From positions 49,888,501 to 49,952,500 of the forward strand of contig NC_091255.1 of assembly GCF_042477335.2 (NCBI RefSeq): DNA of 64,000 bases, read 5' to 3'. A program made the translations under genes and the position numbers. The notes under the pieces were generated by a model. That model had not been told where the DNA came from, ran no database searches, and saw only the letters and a list, made by a program, of their open reading frames with translations. Shown here one piece after another: positions 32,082-43,765 of this stretch (within the stretch, counting starts at the first letter, position 1; the number at the start of each line of letters is the position of its first letter). This stretch comes from Ovis canadensis (lineage: Eukaryota; Chordata; Mammalia; Artiodactyla; Bovidae).

Positions 32082-32850
32082 TGTTAGTTCTAGAAGGTGT
32101 TATAGGTCTTCATAGAACCAGTCAACTTCAACTTCTTAGGCATCAGTGGCTAGGGCATATACTTGGTTTACTATGATGTTGAATGGTTTGCCTTGGAAAT
32201 AAACTGAGATCATTCTATTGCTTTTGAGATTGCACCCAAGTACTGCATTTCAGACTCTTTTGTTGACTACAAGGGCTACTCCATTTTTTATAAGGGATTC
32301 TTGCCCACATTAGTAGATACAATGGTCATCTGAATTAAATTCATCCATTCCCATCCATTTTAGTTTACTGATTCCCAAGACATTGATGTTCAATCTTGCC
32401 ATCTCTTTGACCATGTCCAATTTACTTTGATCCACAGACCTAGCATTCCATGTTCCTATGCAACATTGTTCTTTGTAGCACTGGGCTTTACTTTCACCAC
32501 TAGACACATCCACAACTGAGCATCATTTCCACTTTGGCCCAGCTGCTTCATTTTTTTCTGGAGGTGTTAGTAATTGCCCTCCACCCTTCCCCAGTAGCAT
32601 ACTGGACACCTTCCAACCTGGGGGGGTCTCATCACCCAGTGTCGTATCTTTTTGCCTTTTCATGCTGTCCATGGGGTTCTCCAGGCAAGAATACTGGAAT
32701 GGGTTGCCATTTCCTCTTCCAGTGGACCACATTTTGTCAGAACTCTTCATTTTGACCCTGTCCATCTTGGGTGGCCCTGCACAGCATGGCTCATAGCTTC
32801 ACTGAGTTACGCAAGCGCCTTGCATAATCACCACAAGGCTGTGATCCAAG
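31262..32850 (-). mobile_element. BovB LINE with internal (RT) deletion
   Basis: In element orientation, 32850 to about 31513 is the 5' part with the endonuclease domain: IGTWNARSVDQSKLDMVKEM at 32310-32513, and PGTDCGSDHELLIAKFRLKL at 31557-31940. About 31512 to 31262 is the BovB 3' end. The reverse transcriptase between them is missing. An (AT)n run at 32047-32079 lies inside. Confidence 0.88.
32047..32079. repeat. (AT)n microsatellite
   Basis: An AT run of about 33 bp inside the BovB. Confidence 0.95.
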
Positions 32851-33167
32851 GGAGAACTGCAGCAGGGGTTATTAAAAACCTGTGCATGATGTCTCTTCTG
32901 CTGGCCTCTAGTGTTTGCCAAGTGACATTACACATGCAGCTTCTGGTGTTTCTTTCACAGACAAACACAAGCTGTGCCCCAATTCTGACCTCACCGGTAG
33001 CAACTCAACAGAAACATGGTTTGATGTAGAAGCTGATTATATCTACATAGCACTTATTTAAATCATGTGCCCAGTTAGCCGTCACTGGCACATTATCAGC
33101 CCTTCCCCTGTGTGCCATGTACTGCACTACACACTTTATATGTGTTTTCTTGGTTAATTCAAGATGT

Positions 33168-33382
33168 GTGCTCAGTCACTTCAGTCGTGTCTGACTCTTT
33201 GTGACCCCACGGACTGTAGCCCACCAGGCTCCTCTGCCCATGGGATTTTCCTGACAAGAATACTGGAGTAGGTTGCCATGCCCTCCTCCAGGAAATCTTC
33301 CTAACCCAGGGATCAATTGCATCTCCTGCGTCTGTTGCATTGCAAGCGATTCTTTACCAACTGAGCCACGGGAGATGCCCCT
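33168..33382 (-). mobile_element. Bov-tA SINE
   Basis: Reverse-oriented, with a diverged head region that contains an extra GCGTCTGTTGCAT stretch. Confidence 0.85.
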
Positions 33383-33829
33383 TAACTCAAGATAACCGTA
33401 TACAATAAGTAGTATCATCTTTATTTTGTACATGAGGAAACTGAGGCTTGTGAAAGTCAAAAACTTTCACTGGAAGATGCAGGCTTGAATGTGAACCCAG
33501 ACCTGTCTGCTTCTGAAGTCCATCCCCTCTTCTATGTCAGGCTTTCTTATAGATACCACAGAAAATTGCCTCTTTGTCTTAAGGCAAGTCTCAAGTAAGA
33601 ATATCTTAAAGTAACTGTAAGCTTCGCAACCACAGAGATTATAGCTGCTTTATTCACCAGTTTACATCCAGTGGCTACTCTATGGTGAGCATGTACAATA
33701 TTACTTAAAGAATTAAATAAGATCATAAATGAATGTGAGATCACTCCCTGCAGTGCGATACAATCAAAGCATTCAACTAGAAGAGAATGAGGTCTCTGTC
33801 ACGTTTCTTCACTCACCTTTTCTTTAACT

Positions 33830-34984
33830 GAAGTATAAGTGACTTACAATATCGTATTAGTTTCTAGTGTACAATGTGATTCAATATTTTATAGATTATA
33901 CATTATACAAAATTATTATAAAATATTGACTATATCCCTTGTTCCTCAGTTCAGTTGCTCAGTCGTGTCCAACTCTTTGCGACCCTACATATGCCAGGCC
34001 TGTACATCATATACCTGTGACTTATTTATTTTATAACTGCTAGTTTGCACCTCTTAATCTCCTTCGTCTATTTTGCCCCTCTCCCAACCCCTCTCTGCTG
34101 TTGTAAGCACTAGTTTGTTCTTTGTATCTGTGAATCTGTTTCTGTTTTGTTATGTTTATTCATTTGCTTTTTTTTTTAGTTTTTTATTTTTTAAATTTTA
34201 AAATCTTTAATTCTTACATGCTGAAATACACACAGTATTTGTCTTTGTCTGACTCAGTTCATTGAGCTTACCCTCCAGGTCTATTCATGTTGCTGCAAAA
34301 GGCAAAAGTTCATTCTCCTGTAAGTCTGACTGATATTCTATCATGTTTGTGTATACATAGATATACTACATTTTCTTTATGTATTAATTCATCTGTTGAT
34401 GGACACAGGTTACTTCCATATCTTGGCTATTGTAATTACTGCTACAATGAATACTGGGGTGCATATATCTTTTGAATTCATGTTTTTATTTTCTTTGAAT
34501 AAATGCTCAGGAGTGGTATGGCTGGATCATATAGCAGTTCTATTTTTTATTTTTTGAGGAACCTCCATTCTATTTTCCATAAAGGCTGCATAAATTTACA
34601 TTTCCACCAACGGTATACTAGGGTTCCATTTCCTCCACATCTACCAACACTTGCTATTTGTTATCTTTTTGATGATAGCCATTCTGACAGGTGTGAGATG
34701 ATATCACATTGTGGTTTTTGACTTGCTTTTTTAGTGGTGTAGAGTGTCTTTCTGCGTGCTTCTTGGCCACCTGCATGTCTTTTTTGGGAAAATGCCTATT
34801 TAGGTCCTCTACCTGTTTTGAAATCTGGTCATTTATATTTTTTTATATTGTGTTGTATACATTCCTTGTATGTTTTGGATATTAACTTCTTATTGGGCAT
34901 TCTGTTTGCAAATATCTTCTCCCATTCACTGGGTTGTCTGCCTTCTGTCTTGTTGGTTTCCTTCACTGTGCAAAGCTTCCTAGC
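33830..34984 (-). mobile_element. old L1, 3' part (sense segment of an inverted insertion)
   Basis: L1 3' UTR and ORF2 end in reverse (CTTATTGGGCATTCTGTTTG, CCCATTCACTGGGTTGTCTG). Together with 34985-36780 in the opposite orientation it has the layout expected of twin priming. A small SINE fragment (33949-34000) and an L1 tail (34171-34225) are inserted. Confidence 0.7.
33949..34000 (-). mobile_element. Bov-tA/BOVA fragment
   Basis: TTGCTCAGTCGTGTCCAACT and a short continuation; about 52 bp. Confidence 0.65.
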
Positions 34985-35916
34985 CATGGCAATCAGACAA
35001 ATAAAAGACTTGTAAAAGGCCAAATTGGAAGGGAAGAAGTAAAATTCTCACTATTTGCAGATGCTATGACACTACACACAGAAAAGCTTAAAGACTCCAC
35101 CAAACAGCTATTAGAACTAATGGATGAATTCAGGTGCAGGATACAGAGTTATATACATAAATCTGTTGTTTTTCCATATATAATAATGAATGATTACAAA
35201 TAGAAATCAAGAAAACAATTCCATTTACAGTCAAATGAAAAAGAATAAAATACCAGGGAATAAATTTAACCAAGAAGGGGAAAGACTGGTACTCTGAAAA
35301 TAAGATGTTGATGAAAAATTGAAAACACAAAAAAATGAAAACATATCCTGTGTTAATAGGTTGGAAGAATTAATATTGTTAAAATGTCCATACTACCCTA
35401 AGATATCTACAGATTCAATGCAACCTCTATCAAAATACTCATGGCATTTTTCACAGAACTAGAACAAATAACCTAAAATTTGCATGGAGCTACAAAAGAC
35501 CCCAAAGAGTTAGAGCAATCTTGAGAAAGAAGAGCAAACTGGAGGTATCACACTCTCTGACTTCAGAGTATACTATAAAGCTATAGTAATCAAAACAGTA
35601 TGGTACTGGCACAAGACTAGAGACATAGATGAGTAGAACAGAATAGAGAGCCCAGAAATAAAACCAAACACATAAAGTCAATTAATCTACAACAAAGTTA
35701 GCAAGAGTATCCAATGGAGAGAAAGACTGTCTCTTCAATAAGTGGTACTGGAAAAGTTGGATGGATAAATGTAAAAGTGAAAAGATTGGCTTAAAACTCA
35801 ACATTCAAAAAACTAAGATCATGGCATCTGGTCTCATCTTGTCATGGCAAATAGATGAAGAAACAATGAAAACAGTGACAGGCTTTATTTTCTTGGGCTC
35901 TAGAATCACTGCAGAT

Positions 35917-35948
35917 GGGTTAGGGTTAGGTTAGGGTTAGGGTTAAGG
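35917..35948 (+). repeat. interstitial telomeric repeat, imperfect
   Basis: GGGTTAGGGTTAGGTTAGGG and on to GGTTAAGG. Two units are imperfect. Confidence 0.92.
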
Positions 35949-35972
35949 TTTAATTTCAAATATTATAAAATG

Positions 35973-36005
35973 TGTCTTATATATTACCTCGATGATTATA
36001 AAGAC
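35973..36005 (+). repeat. 33-bp filler, copy of 37456-37488
   Basis: 30/33 identical to 37456-37488 in the same orientation (TGTCTTATATATT core and GATGATTATAAA). Confidence 0.85.
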
Positions 36006-36837
36006 AGCCATGAAATTAAAAGACGCTTGCTCCTTGGAAGAAAACCTTTGGAAAACCTGGATAGTATATTAAAAAGCAGAAACATTACCTTGCCAACAAT
36101 GGTCTATATAGTCAAAGCTATGGTTTCTCCAGTAGTCATGTATGGATATGAGAGTTGGACCATAAAGAAGGCTGAAGAGTTGACACTTTTGAACTGTGAC
36201 ATTGGGGAAGACTCTTGAGAGTCCCTTGGACTGCAAAGAGATCAAACCAGTCAATCCTAAAGGAAATCAATCCTGAATATGCTTTGGAAGGACTGATGCT
36301 GAAACTGAAGCTCCAGTACTTTGGCCACCTGGTGTGAAAAGCCAACTCATTGGAAAAGACTCTGATGCTGGGAAAGATTGAAAGCTGGAGAAGAAAGAGA
36401 CGACAGAAGATGAGATGGTTGGATGGCATCACTGACTCAATGGACATGAGCTTAAGCAAGCTCTGAGAGATGATAAGGGCAGGGAAGCCTGGTGTGCTGC
36501 AGTCCATGTGGTCACAGAGAGTCAGACACAACTGAGCAACTGAACAACAACAAGAAAATGTAAAAGAAACAAACTAGAACATTTTCCCACATAATACATA
36601 AAAATAAATTCAAAATAGATTAAAGACCTAAATGTAGGGTCTTTACCTGAAACCATAAAATTGCTAAGAAAAAAACATAAGCAATAAACTCTTTGACATC
36701 AGTCTTAGGAATACTTTTTTGAATCTGTTTCTAAGGCAAGAGCAACAGGAGTGGAAATAAACAAATGGGATCTCACTCACCTTTCATCATTTTCAATCAA
36801 TGCTTCACTCAATCCTGGATCCAGAAACAGTACTGAA

Positions 36838-37025
36838 CTCTCTGTAATAATAGAAATGTCCACCTCCTTTGTCCAATATGGAACACCACTGGACACTTAC
36901 AGCCATTGAGCACTTGAACTGTGGCTTTTGTGATGGAGAAATTGAATTTTTAATATTATCTATTGCTAATAGATTTATATTGAAATAATTGCATGTGCCA
37001 GTGGCTTCTGTATTACACAGCAAAG
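36838..37025. mobile_element. probable nonautonomous DNA-transposon (MER-type) relic
   Basis: CATTGAGCACTTGAACTGTG and the surrounding layout resemble a common mammalian MER element. The subfamily is not assigned. Confidence 0.35.
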
Positions 37026-38555
37026 CCCCGAAGGGTCTGTTTCAGATGGTATGTCAGATTAGGTTACTTGGATTAACCTGCATCATGAAAACAACTAAAT
37101 AGCCCATATTTTTTTAGGTTTGAGTCTTCTTAAAAGCATCAGGTTCTGACAAGATAGTTCAAAGTGCCAAGTGATTATCAAAGAACAAGTAAAGCAGGTA
37201 CTCAGAGAGGTGAACTGAACACTAAAAATGCTTCTCTCTCAAAAACTTTGCTAAAGTTGGAAAACTTTAACTGCAATTTTCATGACCTCTCAGACAGAAG
37301 CAGAAGATCCAGAATCTCCCCAAGGTGGAGATGCCTCTAGAAGACCCTCTCTTCCATAAAGCTGGGACCCTCAGAGGGCCACACCCTTGGTGCAATGGTG
37401 ACTCAGACGCAGGCTCAACCCACACACTCCTACCACCAAGGCACTTAAGGAAATTTGTCTTATATATTGCCTGGATGATTATAAAAACTTCAGGCCGTGA
37501 ACTGAAAGAAGCCTTTGACTGATAGTGTCCCAGTCCACTGGCAGAAACAAAAGCAAATCTTTTCTGGAGGAACATATCATCATCCTACCTCAACAAAGTC
37601 CCACAAATGATGTCCAAAGGAAATTAGTGTGGCAATCATTAGTTCTATCACCAAATATTTTTCTCTCTCTCTGCCTTTCAGGATCATTGCAGTAATGCAC
37701 TTCTCTATCTCCTTGGAAGTTAGGCATGACTAAAGGACTTGCTTTGTATAACGTAAATGTGTTTATGAAGCAGTATGCAATTTGCCACTTTTTCTTCACC
37801 CTCTCAGGCTGATCTGTGGAACCATATCTAGAATTGGAGCTACTGTCAGTCTGAGTTCTTGAGTAAGTAGAGCCTCCTAATCACTTGTGTTGGACATGGA
37901 GCATGAGCAAGAAATAAACTCTCATTGTGATAAGATTTGGGAAACTTGAGAGTTGTTTATTACTGCACTAACTGCAATGTAGCCTACCCTCACAGATACA
38001 ATGACCAACTCCTAGTCATACATACAACTAAGCACAGCATGAGTGAGAACCAGTAGCAATGATAGATCATAAATAGACTACAGTTCAGACACTGAGATGA
38101 TCAAACACAAGTTATAATCGAGTACAGTGCTATCTTTAAAGAAATAAAAGACAAGCTAGAAAATATCTACAGGTATGGTCTTTGGAAATACAACTGACAA
38201 AAGAAAGCCAGCCCCTAGAATTTCTTGGGAAGTCATGATGTAACTGATGCTTTCTTTCGGTTCCCACTTAAAGTGAAGACAGACCAGAGGCTCTAGATAA
38301 AGCCCTTGTTCCAGTCTCTACCGCTGCAAAATACACAATTCAAATAGAGTGATATAAATCAACAAACATTTGATCATGCTCATGTATTCTATGGGCCAGG
38401 AATTCTGAAAAGCCACAGTAAGATGGCTTGTCTCTGCTCTGTGATGTCGGGAGCCTCACTTGGAAAGATTTGAAGCTGGGGATTACTTGAATGCTGCTTG
38501 GGCCTCCTCATAGTGGTCCAGGAGAACCAGGTGGAAGCTGTATTGCCCTTTTGGG
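37026..38555. other. unassigned intergenic sequence
   Basis: Contains the 33-bp stretch 37456-37488 that recurs in the BovB filler, and diverged repeat-like ends around 37900-38010. No gene was recognised. Confidence 0.3.
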
Positions 38556-38559
38556 AGGG

Positions 38560-38682
38560 AGGTGGGAGGGGGTTCAGGAGAAAGAGGACACATGTATGGC
38601 TGATTAATGTTGATGTATGGCAGAGGCTGTCACAATATTGTAGAGTAATTATCCTCCAATTAAAATAAATACTTTTTTTAAA
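38560..38682 (+). mobile_element. bovine L1 3' end
   Basis: TGATTAATGTTGATGTATGG, then CCTCCAATTAAAATAAATAC and an A-rich tail. Confidence 0.75.
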
Positions 38683-39490
38683 AATGTGCTTGTTGACTAC
38701 ATAGTAGAATGTCTTCCTGAAATAGCAGAGGTACTCATTATTGCTGACACTGAAATTAATATTTAACCTAATGACTTGCATTTTTAAAAAATTTTATTGC
38801 AGTAGCATTTTATTTCTTTACCTTTAACAAATAAATGGTTCATGTTTTATCAAAAAAAAGTCACATAGTATCACTTCCCCTACAGTCAGAAACTCACCTT
38901 GATTGGAAGAGAGGGTTTATGTCAACAGGAAAACCAGCAAAGTCTGTTGTAAGAAGACAGGGGATAAGAGACATTGTTGCAATTCTCTTCTCCAACAGTC
39001 TCTCTCTCCTCCCAAGCAATCCTCTCCCCAACCACCTGTTGAATGCTAATGACCTACTGTCATTATTCTCTTCTTCTTCTCCCTTCTTTCTCCCCAACAA
39101 TAAAACCAAAGCCAAAGGTGTCTGATACTAGCCATTTCTTCAGCTTGGCTAATAACTCTTTAACAGAACCATACTTCGCATCTCAGTCTATTTCTTTCTC
39201 TCTCTCTCCATTAGTAAGAAATTCGGGAAATTATGGGCAGGATATTGAGGGGGAAAAAAGGGAAAAGAAGCCCTTTCATCCAGCTCTGAAGGCAAATTCA
39301 GTATCTCCGTGCTCACCAATGTCAGAGAACTCTGAGGACCACAAAAGATGGTTGATATTGAATGCACATGCATCTCCATTCCCAGTCTCCTATCTCCTAT
39401 TCCCGGGAAAAGCTTCCCAATCTTGTGCTTTATGTTTGGGGCATATTCACGCCACCACAAACTTTAGTACCTTCCACCTTGGAACCCTGC
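38683..39490. other. unassigned sequence
   Basis: A 162-codon open frame at 39043-39531 has no family resemblance and runs into the LTR that follows. I do not call it a gene. Confidence 0.35.
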
Positions 39491-39494
39491 CTCC

Positions 39495-39956
39495 ATGTAT
39501 TAGTCAGGGATCTTCAGAGAAACAGAATTAATAGGATAGATTTAAATATAAGTGGAGATTTATTATGGAAATTAGCTCACATGATTATGGAAGCTGAGTC
39601 CCATGATCTGTGATCTGCAAGCTAGAGACCCAGGAGAGCTGGGGGTGTAACTTCAGTCTGAGTCTGGAATTCTAAGAATCAGGAGTGCCAGTGTCCAAGG
39701 GCGAGAGGGGATGGATCTCCCAGCGGAAGCAGTGAGAGCAAATTCACTCATCCTCTACCTTTTTGTTCCATTCAAACCCTCAATGGATCGGCTAATGCTC
39801 ATCTGCATTGGAGAGGGTGACCTTTACTCAGACTACTGACTGAATTGCTAATCTCTTCCAGAAACATCCTCACAGACACACCCAGAAATAATGTATACCA
39901 GCTATCTGGTCACCCCTTTGCCCAATCAAGTTGACACATAACATTAACCATCACAT
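39495..39956 (+). mobile_element. ERVL-type solo LTR (MLT2-like)
   Basis: Begins TGTATTAGTCAGGGATCTTC and ends near GTTGACACATAACATTAACC with ATCACA, the TG...CA layout of MLT2-like LTRs from old ERVL elements. No internal viral coding sequence flanks it, so it is a solo LTR and carries no gene. Confidence 0.75.
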
Positions 39957-40796
39957 TCCACAATCCTCATTTTTCTTTCTACTTCTGTTGTAAAAGTTCT
40001 CACAAAGAAGGATACTATTGAAAGATATTTTTAGTAAAAATCAGGGAATTGTATTTGAAAAAGGAAACTCCATTCTGAACAAAAAAATGTTTCTCTGCTC
40101 TGAACAAGAGGGATAATGAGTCCACAAGACAGATGTCTTAGAGAAACTTGCTTGCCCACATGTAGTCGTATATTTATTTATTGACGCTTCTCTGCTTGAG
40201 AACATTCATCTTGAATATGGTGTTTTCCAGTCTATCATGGAACGAGGGATGCTCATTATGTACAAACTTGTACAGTGCTTGAAGGAGAACCCCAGACTTC
40301 TTGAGAATGGAGATTCAACAATTCACCATGGACTATCTTTTCTGCTCCTCACATTTCTCTAATTTCAATAAACTTGGAGATACTAAATTAAATGCTTCAG
40401 ATATTGCACATAAAGAAAAAGCGGTTAGACTAAAAGCATAAAAACAGCTAGATCTTTTATAATGTGGCCTTTATCTCACTTACCCTCCTTTACCCTTATT
40501 ATAATAAGAATGAAAATCATAAATATCTTTACAGAACTACCTAATTGCAAGGATCTGGCCAAATCTCATTTGCCATTACTTTGTGGCTGTTGGGAGTCCA
40601 GGACCTAGCACAAGAATGTGTATCCCCTTGGTTACTCAGCTTATTCTACCAAAAGTTTCCATCAGGTAAACAACTGCACCATTAAGATTTGAAGGTCTAA
40701 TGCCCGGGATTACCACAGCCAGCACTGGCTGAAATAAAGAGACTGGCTCGCTTTTCTATTCAGTTCTGTGTCTGGTTTGTTTTGACAAGAATTTTT
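39957..40796. other. unassigned AT-rich sequence
   Basis: No gene or repeat was recognised. Confidence 0.35.
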
Positions 40797-41017
40797 AAAA
40801 GCTCATTGGAAAAGACCCTGATGCTGGGAAAGATTGAGGGCAGAAGAAAGAGATGACAGAGGATGAGATAGTTGGATAGTATCACCGACTCAATGGACAT
40901 GAGTTTGAGCAAACTCCAGAAGATAGTGAAGGACAGGGAAGCCTGGCATGCTGCAGTCCGTGGGATCACAATGAGTTGGACATGACTTAGTTACTGAACA
41001 ACAACAACAAAAAAACT
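40797..41017 (+). mobile_element. BovB 3' end
   Basis: CTCATTGGAAAAGACCCTGA to the (AAC)n tail. Confidence 0.88.
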
Positions 41018-41275
41018 TAAAGACCTTGACATTAAAAAAAGGAAGAAGAAGAAAAGAGCAGAGGAAATATATTTTAAGGTCTGTGCTTCTCTACTTAGGA
41101 TACTAATCCTAAGGTGTCAATATTTTTTTTCTTATTTGCTCTATGTTAAGAATTCAAGTAAATACAGCATCAGAGATAACAGAGAGAACTTCTTTGACTT
41201 TCATAGCCATTCGAATTCCAATCCTTCTTCCCAGAGACAAACACAATCATGAATTTAATATATATGTCCTTCTTC

Positions 41276-41391
41276 TACCCACTGCAGTGTTCTTGCCTGG
41301 AGAATCCCAGGGACAGGGGAGCCTGGTGGGCTGCCGTCTATGGGGTCGCACAGAGTCGGACACGACTGAAGCGACTTAACAGCAGCAGCAT
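41276..41391 (+). mobile_element. BOVA2 half (single BOV-A unit)
   Basis: TTCTTGCCTGGAGAATCCCA through GCACAGAGTCGGACACGACT to (CAG)n. Close to consensus. Confidence 0.85.
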
Positions 41392-42736
41392 TTCATGCTT
41401 TTATAAAGATATATACAAGTCCAAGATTTTTAAATTGCAGACATAAACATTAACTAGCTTCAGTCAACTTATTTAATTGGATATGCAATTAGTATGAGTT
41501 TGAAAGAACTCTTTGTTTCCATCAAAAGGTTCATTTTTCACCAGGTCTTCGTTTATTATCAGTCACAGCTTAACTAAAGAAGAAACAAGTTTCTTTAGAC
41601 ACACCCTGTCCCTCTCAACTAGAATTCAAACCTTTCTAGAATGTGTACCTTTCTTTGTCACTTTTGATCAGCTTTTTGTTTAGCAGAAGGTGCCCTGCCC
41701 TCTGTAAAGAGAAAAGCAACAGGGAGAGACCAAAGCTTTTAAGTCTTGGCTCTCCAGGCAGCACTGTGTTATGCGCATCACAGACAACTTTCTGGGTCTC
41801 CTTAAGCACCTCCAAGAAGGATAGAAAAACTCTTGGCATTAGTCCCACCTTTGTTTAGTCAAACTACTTTAGTTCTTTACTTAATGTCTCTTTTATATTG
41901 GGCTTATTTCAAAAATTACTCTCTGTACCCTGTTCTTGTCACCAAAATTCTTTCACAATGAAGTTTCATGCCTAATCCTGTGAGTGCTGTGTTTGTTAAT
42001 GTAGAAATGACATACTGCCTTCAAAGAACACAGTGCCAAGGTTAAAAGAAAGGGGAGTTACTCCCTTCTCATTAGAAAAAAAATAACCTTGTACCTGCAT
42101 GTTTCTTGTTCTTCTCAGAGATAGCCAAGAGCATCTCCTCTTAATGAGTAAAAAGTATATTCTTGCTGTGTGACATTGCTCAGCCAACCTCTCTGCGCTC
42201 ATTGCCTCATCTGCCCTAAATGAGTTAGTAATTTCAGGCAGGCAAGTTGTTATTTACTGAGTACCTGTTGTATGTCTTCTATGTGTCTGCCATACAAAGC
42301 ACCATGAGGATCAGCTAGGAAATGTGAAAATTCTTCAAAGTTTTTAAGCTATCTGACTCAAGGGCCTATTTAGACATAAATGCTTGTATGGAGTCCAGGG
42401 GTCAGACTTGGAGCAGGCTGTATCTCATGGTTGCCACACACAGTTGTAAGAGTCATGCCAGGCACCAGAGCACCCAGCTGTGGGGTGCATAGAACCTGAA
42501 GGCCAGCTTATGTCTTGTTTGCTAAACCAGGCACCTGTGGAGTGTGTCCAGCCAGAAAGAGAGCCTTTATCCACTTCACCAGTGGCGCACGTGGGTTATT
42601 ATAGACCTGGCTGGGGAGAACAAGAGCAGCGTGAGCTGGAGGATGGGGGCAGATAATGTCCCTGGGCACCAAAGTTGAGGATTAGGAAAACTGGATTTCC
42701 CATTAAATATAAAGGGCAAAGAGGCGAAGGAGGTAG
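41392..42736. other. unassigned intergenic sequence
   Basis: No gene was recognised. MIR-like wording occurs around 42256-42310. Confidence 0.35.
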
Positions 42737-42850
42737 CAGGAGTTTGAGCACACTCCAGGAGATCGTGAAGGACAGGGAAGCCTGGTGTGCTGCAGTTCAT
42801 GGGGACACAAAGAGACGGAATGACTCAGTGACTGCATGACAACAAATGAA
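42737..42850 (+). mobile_element. BovB 3' fragment
   Basis: AGTTTGAGCACACTCCAGGA through GGACAGGGAAGCCTGGTGTG to the tail. Confidence 0.8.
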
Positions 42851-43000
42851 GGGCAAACCTGAGCCTAGAACTGGGAGATTAGGCCAAGATAGTAGAAGAA
42901 ACAGGGTCACAAAGACCGAAGCGATAAAGTACACTGAAGAGGGGCTAAGACGCTTGCAGTAGAGTCAGTCGGGTTGCCTGGCCCTTTGCTTGCTTCCTTT

Positions 43001-43118
43001 CCTCCTCCCTCTCCTCCTCCTCCTCTTTCCTCTTCCTCTTCATCTTCTTCTCTCTCTTTCTAACTCTGTCTTCTTCTCTCTGTCTCTCTGTCTTTCTCTG
43101 TCTCTTTCTCTCTCTGCA
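43001..43118 (+). repeat. CT/TC-rich low-complexity tract
   Basis: Pyrimidine run of CTCCTC, CTTCTT and CTCTGT units. Confidence 0.95.
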
Positions 43119-43765
43119 CCAGCCTCAGAGCAGAAAGGTGAACCCTCAGTTAAACACAAGGAACAAAACAGACATTCTCTTTTCTAAAATCCTTGAAGTC
43201 CAAATGTCAAGCCTCAGGAGCCAGTCCTGCCGGGACGGGGCTCACCATATCTCAGTTGTGTGATTCTGGAGACTTCCCCACCCATCCTTGCACCAGCCTA
43301 CCTATGCTTCTGCATCTCAGGACGAGGCAGGCTGCCTTGGAGAACTGACCTCATTAAGACTTTAACAAGAACAGACATGAAACTCTCCCACCAATGCTCT
43401 CTCCCTGCCCCCAGAGCACACCCTCCTCAGACCCAATCTCCGTGGTGCTATGTACTTGCACATTACTGCACATGGCCCAAATGTGCCCTTGCAGGATGGA
43501 CCACACATGGCTCCATCCCCCAGTGTCCAAGTTGCTGATAATCAATATTTCTGCACAAACTTGTCCCCATGATCAACAGCCAGCCAGGCTCCACAAACAA
43601 TGATAAAGGTAGCATGTGCTGGTATGAAATTGTTATTAAAATGAGATACATGTTAAATGTTATCCAGGTCTTTCACAATAAACTTAAACGTTGCTTCCCC
43701 ATGTAGAAGATAGATATAAGTGGAAACCAATTCCCATGCGTGACTTAAATGACCATGACCTTGAC
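43119..43765. other. unassigned sequence
   Basis: No gene or repeat was recognised. Confidence 0.35.

Larger units (their letters stand above)
35778..36555 (+). mobile_element. BovB 3' fragment carrying a telomeric-repeat insertion
   Basis: BovB RT C-terminal and 3' region, ending in ACTGAACAACAACAAG. Perfect 11-bp direct repeats AAATGTAAAAG flank it (35767-35777 and 36556-36566). Within it, BovB sequence stops at GCAGATGG (35918) and resumes at AGCCATGAAATTAAAAGACG (36006). Confidence 0.9.
34985..36780 (+). mobile_element. old L1, inverted 5' segment, split by BovB
   Basis: ORF2-derived sequence in plus orientation (34985-35777 and 36556-36780), including AATACCAGGGAATAAATTTA and CATGGAGCTACAAAAGACCC. 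The BovB at 35778-36555 interrupts it. Confidence 0.7.

Noticed and set aside
39043-39531. 162-codon open frame
   Set aside because: No recognisable family, runs into a solo LTR, and has no promoter or splice context. Open by chance.
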